This document shows positions 10,600 to 21,538 of a stretch of DNA of 64,000 nucleotides, one piece after another (position 1 is the first letter of the stretch; every line of letters starts with the position of its first letter). The notes below the pieces were generated by a model. The model was given only the letters and a program-made list of their open reading frames with translations. It was not told the origin of the DNA and ran no database searches. The DNA comes from Adiantum capillus-veneris (Eukaryota; Streptophyta; Polypodiopsida; Polypodiales; Pteridaceae), in NCBI GenBank assembly GCA_014529385.2, contig CM043958.1, positions 83,013,525 through 83,077,524 on the forward strand. Direction: 5' to 3'. A program made the position numbers and the translations under genes.

Positions 10600-11270
10600 A
10601 ATGGCTATATTAAAAAAGAAATCAGTAGCGATGTTGCTACTGGTTGCTGGAGAAGAAGAGAGAGAGGTGGCATGTAGGTGGCAAGAAAGGGGAAGTGTGT
10701 GTGCATGGGGAAAGGCGGCAGGAACGGGTAGTTGGAGAGGGAGAACGGGGAGCCAGGGACGGCCAAGTGGAGGGATGAAGGGAGCCGTCATCAGACGAGG
10801 GGGGGGGAAGAGGGAATGCATGGGAGTTAGAGGGAGGGGAGGTATCACCACCTCAGGGAGGGCAGGCCGAAAGGGAAGAGGTGGGGTAGCGCTACTGTAG
10901 AGAAAAAGAGTTGCCGAGGAGAAGGTGCTCACGGGAGACACCTGCGGAGGCCAAGGGGCTGCAGAGAGAGCGAAGGTCTCGTCCTGGTCGTAAGCAAGGC
11001 AAGTATTCTTCTGTAGTGTGTTCCATCGTGGGCCGCCAGGAAAAGCCATCATTGCAAGGTAGGGGGGGGGGGAGTAAGCTCCAAGGCAATGGAATGGAAC
11101 GGTAGTTTTTGCATGAAGTGAAGGAGGCCGCCAAGTGCATGGGAAGCTACCAGTAACGGGGTGTGGGGTATTGGGGAGATAAGGGGGAGAGGAGCTCCGA
11201 GAGTTGGAGAAAGAAGGGTGGCCGAGAGGAGCTCCGAGAGATGCATGCTGGAGGGGCGGCAAGCTTCCAT

Positions 11271-11272
<2 letters not shown>
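10600..11272. other. G-rich, purine-skewed stretch
   Basis: Strong G over C bias on the plus strand with several G-runs (about 10799-10807, 11059-11070). Long ORFs on both strands here are low-complexity products of the skew. No gene is called. Confidence 0.5.
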
Positions 11273-11349
<77 letters not shown>

Positions 11350-11355
11350 TGTGTG
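11273..11355. repeat. Microsatellite (CT)n(GT)n
   Basis: About 60 bp of CT dinucleotides followed directly by about 22 bp of GT. The ORFs spanning it are simple translations of the repeat. Confidence 0.97.
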
Positions 11356-12938
11356 GATCAACAAGCATATGAAGGAAGAGGATTGCGAGGTAGGCAAGCG
11401 GAAAGGGATCATCCACAGGCAAGAAGGACGGGAGGGAGAAGTTTTCATGCTCTCTCGATCAACGAGGATATGCAAGTGAAGCAAAAGGGGAAGGAAGGTG
11501 AGAGCTCTCGCTCTCGCTCTCATTCTCAATCAAAGTGGTGCATGAACGGAGGAGAGCCTCCAAGGAAAGGGTAGGGAAGTGAAGACAAAGCAAGACAGTA
11601 AGTGGATTTGATATGTCTGGCAATGATTTTGGCAAGCTTCGATCAAAATCATCAAGATAAGGACTACTTGAAAGGAGGATTTGGCATTGATTTACGCTCG
11701 ACAAACAACTTGCTTTCAATGGGCAGGGAATTCCTGATAAGGGGTTAGTAAAAGGGAGGATCTTGGGGAAGGAAACATCATAGGGATTCAAGAGAAGTAC
11801 GAGGATAAAAAGGGGTTGAGATTTTGCAGTCAACAGGGTGGGGTTCTTCAGCTGGGGATTTCTGATCAGGGGTTTCAGATCGAGGTGCATACCAACGTTG
11901 GCGTATGCGATGGAATTGTAACAAAGTTGTCAGAGATCATGAATATGAAGAATTCTATTGTTTGCGACATCAACTTATGTGTCATTTTTGTGCTCTTTCT
12001 TCCTATTAACCATTAATTATATTCTAATCTTCAGTTATCTCTCGCATTTAATCTCTAATCATTGATATTCGCCTTTGCTACCGCTTAACACACCACTAAC
12101 TGCACTCCATTCACTCGGTAGGAGCCTACACTGACTTGCGCTCTCACAGCCAAAAGCCCCGTGCTTTCCCGGTCACCCATGGAGAGCCGCACAATATGCC
12201 GACAACGTGTGTGTCTGTGGCTTATAGAGGTAGATTAAGAAAGATATTAGCCATTCAATGACTTCTCTCTTTGGAATTGTACTCTTTAAGCCAAACTCTA
12301 CCAAAATTAGCAGTGAGACTCTCAAGGGATGCATTGTGCAGAATAGACCAAGAGCTCCAACGTCATAAAAACATTGTCAAATTAAGTTTTGTGCAAAAGT
12401 GCTACTAGGTAGTGGTCACCTGTGCATAGTAATGAGTTACTTTTTGAAAGGATTATGTCTCAAGTATCGTCACACATGCACCAATTATTTTTCTTATATG
12501 CAATTAGGTGCCTTGAACCTTTTGCCAATACATGGCATATTCGCATTGATTGCATCTAATAAGACACTCTTAGAGAAATATTCCACATGGTATTAAAGAT
12601 TTAAGTTACATCTATGTTAATGCATGGTCCCACACTAAAAGGTTAGGGGTAGGGTGACATAACTAGTGTAGCATTCATAAATGAGGAATAAGAGGGATCA
12701 ATTGGACAATGCACAAAATAAATAAAATGATAACAATACTCATCTCCCAAAGTGCAAGTTCAACCTTCTCAAAGGGCAAGGGTCAACCTCCCAATGTTGA
12801 ATCATAAGGGCACTCTTTTGGTGTCTTGTGCAACTCACCTAAACCCACACGGTATTATGCTAACTGGATGTGCTGGCTAGATTGGAGATGGTACACACCA
12901 ACATGTTGTGTTATAGGCTAAAGGTCACGTACCCAACA
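11356..12938. other. Mostly unrecognised; right end may be the 3' LTR of a minus-strand Copia
   Basis: No coding domain was recognised. The right end reads ACCCAACA (12931-12938) immediately before a minus-strand purine tract, the usual arrangement of a Copia LTR end and its PPT. The left LTR boundary could not be fixed. Confidence 0.35.
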
Positions 12939-13560
12939 ACCCTCCCCTTTGACTTGAGACTAATGACCAACTGCAATGAGACTACACACTACCACAAGGG
13001 CTTTTTCACAAAGGCTAATCAAATCATGGATGTTATGATGTAGCTCAAAAGACTATGATGTCGTACGTAGAGGCTAAAAGAATCCTCCCCTCAAACCAAG
13101 AAACTCTTAGAACTAAGTTGTCCCAAAAGATGACTCCAAATGATGAGGCTAAGGTTCACCTATATTTGTCTACAAATTGTCACATGTCACCACCACATTA
13201 TTATCTTCATCCCTTGCTCCTACTAGTTGCTTCCTTAGTGTTTTTGTCTCCTTGGCATTTGAAGAAGGATGTCCCTTCTTTCCAAAATGTGCACGTGCTT
13301 TGAGTTTCCAGAAATTATTGGCTATGTTCCTTGAATGTTTCACTCATAGCATTTCCAAATGCCATTATGATTGTTGTTGTTGCTATTACTATGCTTGCCA
13401 CATTTGCCACACTTATTTTACCTAGATGATGATAGTAATGATGCAAAGCAATTTCCTCCATTGGATTCTCCATCAAATTCCACAATTTACTTATCCTCCA
13501 TAGTGCAAGTTGAGGGGTATTAGCTATTAGCAATGTGCTAATGCTAGTGTCTAGCCTCTT
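12939..13560 (-). pseudogene. Copia-C relic: gag zinc-knuckle region and PPT
   Basis: On the minus strand, about 13450-13230 reads through broken frames resembling Copia gag nucleocapsid: a C-G-K-C-G-K-H segment, then W-K-C-Y-E-stop-N-I-Q-G (a damaged C-x2-C-x4-H knuckle), then H-F-G-K-K-G-H. The expected protease, integrase and RT are missing; gag sequence runs into a minus-strand PPT (AAAGGGGAGGG, 12939-12950). It is therefore an internally deleted copy. It cannot be the upstream half of Copia-B, because on the minus strand gag would have to lie to the right. Confidence 0.42.
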
Positions 13561-13651
13561 TAGATGTGCACTGCAATGATATCGTCTCCTTTGATGAGAA
13601 AAATGGCATGCACTACAAATTGTGCCTTGGGGTGCTAGATTTCGTTAATTT

Positions 13652-13700
<49 letters not shown>
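13652..13700. repeat. Microsatellite (GA)n
   Basis: About 48 bp of uninterrupted AG dinucleotides. Confidence 0.97.
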
Positions 13701-13702
<2 letters not shown>

Positions 13703-14559
13703 TTCTTGAAGCTCTTTGATGCCTTTTAAACTCACATTCAAGCTTGAAGCTTTAGAGCTTGAAGCCATTTTGAAGCTCTATTTGTCAAGGCTCCCTATAG
13801 ACCCTCTTTGAAGCTTTGAACTCCTCTTGCTTTGGCCCTTGGAGCTTGTTTAGTGACAAGCTACCCTAGGTGGTTTGGAGCCATGGAGATTTGCTCACAA
13901 GAGACAACCCCTTATAAGGGCCTAGGAGGTGGGAGGACCCATGCTCTAATGGCAAAATTGCATGTCAAAATTGGATTTGAAAGGGTTTGGTTGAAGTACG
14001 GGCAATGAGCACAAAAAGGTTGAGTGCTGGATAAATCCCTTACAGACCCACCAATGAGATCAAGCCTAATTTAGTACACATTGATATCCCCCGATGAGGC
14101 GCACTACCAAAAATAGAATTTCAACTTCACTCCACAAGGGTTAAATACCCTAAGTTAGGATGGTAACAAGTGAGCAATGAGTTCTAATGATGTAAGCTCT
14201 CAAAAAGTAAATCATATGCTTACTTTTGCAATAGATGCACACACAAAGAAAATCCCACACACACATTATAAAAAAAAGTTGATTAAATGGGAAAATGAGT
14301 TCAAATTGGGAAGATTAGGGGCTTGTTGGAGAGGTATAGAAGAATACTTCCTGCACACAATGAAATATTTTTTATAACAATAAAATGGATGGAGTAATTG
14401 AAGATGTAAATCCAAGGGAAATGATGCAAAATATCACCAAACAATGCACAAGAAGGGGAAATGAATCAATTGATTGGAATTGAAGAGAGAGAGCTTCCAA
14501 CCTATCTAACTTTGAAGTGAATGCTTAATGCATGCCCTAATTGCACTTAATCAAAGAGA
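13701..14559. other. Unrecognised sequence with local GAAGCTT-type repeats
   Basis: About 13730-13860 has repeated AGCTTGAAGCTTT-like words (low-complexity). No domain or RNA gene was recognised in the rest. Confidence 0.4.
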
Positions 14560-16063
14560 AAAGGTAAATGCAGAAGCTATTGAGCATGGAAGAGGGATGA
14601 AATGTGGAGTTCCAAGCCAACTATATGCTACTAAGATTGTCATAATAGATGACAACAAGCCTCTATACATGAATGGCCAAAGTTCTAAAGTAGCAATCCC
14701 AGCCATGCGACTTTACATGCTACCACTGCAACACCCATGTACTTTATCTCTTTACTTGATATAGCAACTGTAGTTTTCTTCTTATTGCTCTCTGTGATAG
14801 TAGCACTCCCAAGTGAAATTATGAATTTGTTGGTAGACCTATGATCATATGTGCTACCAACTGAATCTGCATCTATGTAACCATAGAGTTGCAACTCATT
14901 ATTGGCCCTATAAAAGAGTGCATAATCTAAAGTAGCACTCACATAGTGCAATGTGGACCTCACAACATCTAAGTGTGGTTTCTTAGGAGACTGCATAAAC
15001 TGACTCACTAATACAACTGTGTAGCTCAAGTCTCGACCTGAGATAGTTGGGAGATTAAGCTACCAGCATCTTCTTGTACATGGTAGTATTCTCAAGCACT
15101 TGACTTGCATCATTCCCTAAATTCAAATTTTGATCTAATTAGGGCATTGCAATTGGCTTACAATCTGCCATACCGTGCTTTTTCAGCATATCCAAGTCAT
15201 ATTGTCTTTGTGACTGCCACACACCTTCTTCTATGTGAACAATTTCAATTCCCAAAAAATAGCACAAGTCTCCCAAGCCTTTCATCTCAAACTCACATAA
15301 GTAGAGTTTGTACACCCTCTACTTCAACCTCATTATCACCTCCAAAAATAAAGTCATCCACATAGATGCATATCACCACAATGTTTTCTTTATTCTTTCG
15401 CGTATAGAATGAATGATTTGCATTAGACATCTCAAAACCCAAAGAAACAAGGATTGTCACATCCTCTCATAACAAGCTCTAGATGCTTGCTTCATCCATA
15501 TAGTGCTTTCTTTAACCTGCATACAAGATCTCATAGCCTCATATTCACATAACTTTGTGGTTGCACCATGTACACAACTTCCTCCAAGTCTCCATTTAAG
15601 AAATCATTCTTTACATCCATCTATTTCAACACCCATCCTAGAGCCACAACCACTACAATAAACACATGGATGGTATCCATCTTGGCTACATGGCTAAATG
15701 TCTCCTCATAATGAATCCCATATGGTAACCCTTGGCCACAAGCTTTGCTTTGTACCTACTTGCACCACTATCAGAATTGTGCTTTATCTTGTACACCCAC
15801 TTGCACCCAATTGAATTCTTTCCCTCTGGTAATGGCACCAACTCCCATGTTCCATTTTCATAAAGGGAAACCATCTCCTCATTCATAGCTTTTTTCCATT
15901 TCTCATCTTTGACAACATCTTCAAAACAAGTAGGTTCCACTTCTTGTGTAGTCTTCTCCATATATGCACAATGACGAACCACATAATTATCATAAGTCAA
16001 TCTCTGCATAGGATCTCTTACTCTCTTATACCTACGTGGTCCAAAATAAGAAGTATGGGACAC
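14560..16063 (-). pseudogene. Copia-B relic: RT and RNase H
   Basis: Minus-strand remains of a Copia polyprotein. The RT N-terminal part is at 16063-15686 (E-M-V-S-L-Y-E-N-G-T-W-E-L-V, then C-K-W-V-Y-K-I-K, then R-Y-K-A-K-L-V-A-K-G-Y). A heavily broken RT core follows (15685-15030), then RNase H (15029-14685: Y-I-D-A-D-S-V-G-S, then S-K-E-I-K-Y-M) and a degraded tail to about 14560 (Y-Y-D-N-L-S-S-I). Gag, protease, integrase and LTRs are absent, and its left part abuts the Gypsy-B relic at about 16065. Many stops show that this is old. Confidence 0.8.
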
Positions 16064-16069
16064 AGTAGT

Positions 16070-19000
16070 TCAAGGGGTTGAACTTATTGTTCAAGATCAT
16101 ACGATGACCCTTGACTTTCAAGTTACAAACATGGACCGTGTTGATGTAGTCTTCCGACGGGAGTGGTTGCATGGTTTATGAAACACATTGCACACTAGTT
16201 ACAAACACAACTCCTTATCCTTTATGGCCAATGGTAAACATGTGCTTTTGCTTGGTGAGAAAAATATACCATCTGCACCTCGTATATGTACACCGAGCTT
16301 TGTATTTTACATAAAGCAGATTTAATAGATGAAGTCTTTTTGTGTTACTACTTGTCTCCAAGTCTTGTGAATTCTCAAGAGCAAAGTGTTGTGGATTCTA
16401 GTTATGGTATGCAAAGTGCAATGAATTTTAATGAAAAGCAAAGTGCTAATAATTCTAAAGAGCACAGTGCTCTCAATTCTAATTATATTGAGCAACATGC
16501 AACTATTGTAAAACAAAACATTAAAGGAATTGCAAGATTCTCCATTCTAGCATAACTCTAGTTTACTTTCTCCTTTTGCATTATAAAACTGACTCACTTA
16601 ACCACGGAGTATAGTGATATATTCTTATGTGATTTACCGCCGGGTTTCTCTCCTACACGTGATGTGCAACATGGCATAGATGTCATGTCGGGAACTAAAC
16701 CTGTGAGTAAACCACCTTATCGTATGAGTGCTAGTGAGGCCAAGGAGGTTGAGCGTCACTTGGATGACTACCTCGCATGTGGTTTCATTAGACCTAGCAC
16801 TTTGCCTTGGGCATCGCCAATTCTATTGGTAAAAAAGAAAGATGGTACTATGTACATATGCATAGATTATTGCGGATTAAACACCATAACCACCAAGAAC
16901 AAGTATCCTATGCCTCGAGTGGATGAGTAGTTTGATCAACTCCATGGGGAAAGATACTATACAAAAATAAATCTTTGTTCAGGATACCACCAGGTGTGTA
17001 TCCTTTTGAAAGATATCTCTAAGACTGCCTTTAAGACACGGTTCATGCATTTTGAATTTTTGGTTATTCCTTTTGCTTTAACCAATGCTCCAGGTACATT
17101 TATGACACTCATGCATATTGTCTTATGTCCCTATCTTGGAAAATTTGATGTGGTTTTCCTTGATGACATTCTCATTTACAGTAAGACTGAAGATGAACAC
17201 ATAGAACACTTACGATTAGTGTTCACAGAGCTATGAACTCACACCCTGTATGCTAAGCCAAGCAAGTGCAATTTCTTTGAAAAAGAGATACATTACCTCG
17301 GTCAGGTGATCTCTTATTCTGGCATCAAGATGGGCAATGACAAGGTCACTCCCATTCTTCGTTGGACACATCTCAACACTGTTGAGGAGCTTCAAATCTT
17401 CTTACGCATGGTTGTATTTTATCAACAATATATCCGTGATTATGCCAAAATCATTGTTCCTATGATGGTTCAACCTAAAGCAAAAGGTAAGACCTTTTCT
17501 TGGGAAGAATGCCAACAACGGAATTTTGAACAGTTCAAGGTAGCTGTAGCCACTGCTCCCATCTTAGCAATTGTTGATCCACTTAAGCTGATTGTGGTAG
17601 AGACTGATGATAGTGATAAAGCAATTGCTGTTGTACTTCTCCAAGAGGGAAGACCTATAGACTTTGAAAGTAAAAAGTTGGATAGAGCTCAACAGAATTA
17701 TTATGTCTATGAGAGGGAGCTCTATGACATAGTTCATGCTTTACAAAAGTGGCGACACTATTTATATAGTGTCAAGTTTGAAGTGGTTTTTTACCATGAG
17801 AGTATAAAATGGTTTACTACTCAAACGGACTTGAAGGGTCGTAAAGCTAGATGGACGAAGATCCTTCAAGATTATGATTGTAAGCTATGATATTGCAAGG
17901 GGCGATATAATGTAGTGGCGGATGCACTAAGTCAGATGCGTCAGATTAATTCACTTGCTTTCACAAAAATAAAGAGTGAATTTTTGGAGTCATTACGTGG
18001 CAAGTGTGCACAAGATCATATGCTAAAGTGCGGATTGTAGTTTTAAGAAGGGATCCCTCACACTCACGTGTCTATGCATGACCAAATCAACATGCTTCTG
18101 CACGCGCATATAAAAACTCCAACACACAGAGCTCCACCCCTACTCAGGATGAGCTTAATCGATAGAATAATATTTCCATTGATAATGGCTACTTACTCCA
18201 CAAGGGTAGAGTATGTGTGTCAAATGGGTACATACTCCACAAGGGTAGATTATGTGTGTCAAATGACTCAAACACTAGGTGCCAAATATTATTTGAGTGT
18301 CATGATAGTCCAAGTGTTGGTCATCCAGGTATTTGTAAGACGTATGCCGTAGTTCGACAAAAATGGTCAGGCTTACATCATGATATTCAAAAGCACGTAC
18401 TAAACTGTCAACAATGCCAAAGTAAATAAGGCAAAGGGCCTCAAGGTAGATGGCCTTTTTACATCCTTTAGAGATTCCACAAGGTAAGTGGGAGAGTATC
18501 TCTATGGATTTTGTGGTAGGACTACCTAATACAAATTGTGGCCATGATGCCATATGGATAATTGTAGACCGTCTAACAAAGATGTGTCGATTCATTCCCA
18601 CTAAGACTATGGTGAAGACATCGAAATTAGCACGGCTATTTATAGAGCATATATATAGACTCTATGGTCTTCCAGCAAGTATCATTAGTGACAGAGATCA
18701 AAAGTTTGATAATGACTTATGGAGAGCTGTGTTCCAAAAGTTTGAAACTACACTTAATCTTAGTACGGCTGATCATCCACAAACAGATGGTCAAACCAAA
18801 AGGGTTAATCAAGTGCTAGAGGATATGCTACGAGCGTATGTTAGCAAGAAGCAAACCAATTGGAAAGACTACTTGCCTATATTGGAATTTTCATATAATA
18901 GTTCAAAGCATGTGACTACAGGGTTTAGTCAATTTATGCTTTTATATGGTTTTCAACCTAGATCACTCGTTACAGTGGGGTTGGCTACGGTGAAGATACA

Positions 19001-19583
19001 AAAAGTGAAGGATTTTCTCCAAGACCATTTTGATATGCTTTGAGTTGCTCGATAGAATGTTAAGCAAGCTCAAGATTGATATAAGAAGTACGCAGATGAG
19101 CATCACCATCTTGCTACTTTCCAAGAAGGAGACAAGGTTTTTCTCAAGGTTTCAGAGCATTCAGATAGTCTAAAGATAGGAAAAGTTACTGACTTTCACC
19201 ACGTTATTGTGGACCATTTACCGTTCTCAAACATATAGGTCAAGTGGCATATAAGTTAGCTCTTCCCAAGGATTCACGAGTTCATCCTGTTTTTCATGCT
19301 AGCCATTTACAAAATCAGCTAGGATAGAATGATAATGTCATTGACACAAGTGTGTTAGTTGACATTATAGAACCGCCAATTATCCCTCATGAACCCAAAA
19401 AGAATTTGGATTTCCAGACATTGTGTCAGACGGCAGGTGTTGGTAAAATGGCTACACAGACCTGAAGAAGGTTCTACATGGGAGAATGTCTCCACACTTA
19501 AAAAACTTTTTCTTACGTTTGTTTTTGAGGACAAAAACGATTCTCCAAGTGGGGCGGGGCCGGGGGGGGGGGGGGGGGGGTAA
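16070..19583 (+). pseudogene. Gypsy-B relic: chromovirus pol from protease to chromodomain
   Basis: A decayed Ty3/Gypsy polyprotein. In order: protease C terminus (F-Q-V-T-N-M-D-R-V-D-V-V-F, about 16110-16150); RT (16664-17236: [21 protein letters not shown], catalytic F-L-D-D-I-L-I-Y-S); RNase H (17306-17890: V-E-T-D-D-S-D-K-A, Y-E-R-E-L); integrase zinc region (to about 18426: C-Q-Q-C-Q-S-K) and core (18450-19043: M-D-F-V-V-G-L-P, S-D-R-D-Q-K-F, H-P-Q-T-D-G-Q); and a C-terminal chromodomain-like piece (V-L-V-K-W-L-H-R-P-E-E-G-S-T-W-E, about 19440-19490). Stops at 16928, 17234 and 17888 and several frameshifts inactivate it. Gag and the 5' LTR are missing. Confidence 0.88.
19550..19580 (+). 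promoter_or_regulatory. Gypsy-B polypurine tract (G-run)
   Basis: A purine-rich tract with about 19 consecutive G just upstream of the TG of a putative LTR. The G-run has probably expanded by slippage. It would prime plus-strand synthesis. Confidence 0.6.
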
Positions 19584-20040
19584 TGTAAGGACACAAGTCC
19601 TACGGGCAAGACCACCAGCACGATCGGACAGTGTGTATGCTAGGGGAAGGCTATAAGATAGCATGGTTGGGTGGAAACTAGCACACGGCATTACTCTCCT
19701 CCTTTCATAAACAAACTTATTCCATGTTTGCATTACATCTCTCTTGTTTATGGTGAGCTTGTGATGGGTTAGCAAACTACTCAAGATTGTGTTTATGAGT
19801 CCAAGTTAATCTATCTTGGAACCTAATTCGCTTGAGTGATAATCTAGCCTACACGCACTCACTTGTGTGCACGATGTTTCTCCTTCATCCATCCTAGCTA
19901 GCACGATCCCATTCCCATCATCTTTTTTTGACTTCAAGGAAACACACTCACACACATTCAAGGAAATGCGTGCGCGTGTGCGCGTGCGCACACACACACA
20001 TACACACACAAATAGACACTTGATCAAGATGACGAGAACA
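19584..20040 (+). repeat. Gypsy-B 3' LTR, right end not fixed
   Basis: It begins TGTAAGGACACAAG three bases after the PPT G-run. No second copy exists in the window, so the right boundary is a guess. It contains CA/CG dinucleotide runs at about 19942-20010. Confidence 0.4.
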
Positions 20041-20163
20041 TGGAGATTTCAAGCATAAAATATGAAGATTTAATCAAAAGAGCGGCTTTATAAGCTCACG
20101 ATGAAAGGTGGAAATAAAGGTGAGAGGGATATGCACCACATATGGTAGAGTGCAAGTAGCATG

Positions 20164-20378
20164 CTCACGGGGGGGAGGGGGTCACTATGTATAAATTGTG
20201 TATATCACGTGCGTTCAAGGACTATTTTTAAAACTCCTTATTTGTGAATTTTTTACAAATAAAACTCTTTTTCTATCCAATTTGAATTTTTTTTCCAATT
20301 CTACTTTACAGTATTTAATAACCCTTTCTATTGCACTCACGTGATAGTCACATTATTATTCAATGACCCCCCCCCAAG
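20164..20378. mobile_element. Short inverted-repeat element (MITE-like)
   Basis: A noncoding block of about 215 bp whose ends are imperfect inverted repeats of about 50 bp. Reading inward, the left end has a G-run, GGGGTCA, an AT-rich spacer and ATCACGTGCGTTCAA; the right end, reverse-complemented, has a G-run, GGGGTCA, a spacer and ATCACGTGAGTGCAA. Both sides are flanked by GTAGCATG (20156-20163 and 20379-20386), an 8-bp direct repeat of the size made by hAT transposases. Caution: TAGCATG also recurs three more times just downstream (20400-20430), so the duplication may be coincidental. Confidence 0.55.
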
Positions 20379-20815
20379 GTAGCATGTGGGTCACAATGTG
20401 TAGCATGTAGAAATAGCATGAGTAGCATGTACGAGGGAGTTCTATGTAGGAGAGTGAATCCATGCACATAGAGGTGCGTGCATGGATGCATGTCTTTAGG
20501 GATTGGGCACATTAGAGTGTAAGCTAAAGCTTATCGCAACACTATGGCCCTACAACTAATCATGTACCATGTCTTGACATGTCAATTTGCTAGTGTGAAG
20601 TGGCTCATCCGACAGGAGTAATTGACACCCCCAGAGCTGTAGTAATTGAGACAACATTCACAAATCTTTTGTATGCCTTGTGTGAGTGCATCATGGAGTG
20701 CAATGTTACATTGGTAGGAAAATGCTCCTTTGGTGATCTCTGCTTACCTTTTTAAGTTAGGAGCCCGTACATGATGATGTACATAACTTTTTTGAGCTAA
20801 AGTTTTAGGAAAGGA

Positions 20816-20948
20816 GAGAGATGATCTGGCCTATTTTATGAGGATGTGAAGCAACGGCTTCAACTTGCTATTCGACACATCCTTTCCTGGACCTACATTG
20901 ATTGCAAGATATGCTCTGTAGGATAAGGCTAGCAAGCTTTGATGTCAT
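20816..20948 (+). pseudogene. PPR gene relic, left piece (target of Copia-2)
   Basis: The last 60 bases read S-W-T and, after a frameshift, T-L-I-A-R-Y-A, a plant PPR repeat core (compare S-W-T-T-M-I-A-x-Y-A). The piece shares a 130-bp backbone with 39778-39900 on the far side of the two insertions (AGAGATGATC, GGCTTCAA, and TGATTGCAAGATA preceded by a near match). This suggests two neighbouring repeats of one former gene. It is truncated at 20948 by Copia-2. Confidence 0.55.
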
Positions 20949-21176
20949 TGTTACCATATACATGTGGTAGTGATGTGTGTGAACACACTAGGACCGCCGG
21001 GGCATTTTTTCCCTCTTTAGGAGGTTTTTTTCCCCCGTGCATTGTATATACGCCCATCACTCTAGGGCTATCTATCTTTCCATTGCACACTAAGGAATAC
21101 ACTCTCTATTGTGTGCCTTGAGCTTCCTTCGTCTTCTCCAAGCTGTGTGTGTTTCTCTGCAACCCTAATTCCAACA
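20949..21176 (+). repeat. Copia-2 5' LTR
   Basis: 228 bp, starts TGTTACCATATA and ends TTCCAACA. A TATA-like TGTATATACG lies at about 21043. It is identical to the 3' LTR except one base at about 21023 (AGGAGG versus AGGAAG). Confidence 0.96.
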
Positions 21177-21178
21177 AT

Positions 21179-21190
21179 TGGTATCAGAGC
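21179..21190 (+). promoter_or_regulatory. Copia-2 primer-binding site (initiator tRNA-Met)
   Basis: TGGTATCAGAGC, two bases after the LTR. Confidence 0.95.
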
Positions 21191-21538
21191 AGGTCACGTC
21201 CTCCCGGGCTTAGTCGCCAGCTGCTCCAGCACACGCCTGCTCACTTTCTCCGATTTCAGTGAGCTTTGGCAAGCGTTCGCAGGTCGACAAATATTTTGGG
21301 AAAGCTCGAAGAGCTTGGTCTGCTCAGAATTTTGATTTGGGCTCATTTCGGCCTCCATTTCCACTACGGGCAGTACTGCACAGGTTATTTCGTCATTTTG
21401 TGCAGATTTTCTGTCAGTGCCGTTTTCTGCATAACAGGTGCCTTATAGTCTTCTACGGTTTGTGCTATATAGCACAAGTTGTTCGTGCTCCATTTCTCCT
21501 ATTTTCGGGCAGTTTTCACATCAGGTGCAGCATTTACC

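Noticed and set aside
10591-11574. Long minus- and plus-strand ORFs (up to 312 codons)
   Set aside because: Low-complexity products of a G-rich skew and a CT/GT repeat, with no domain; overlapping ORFs in several frames point to composition, not coding.
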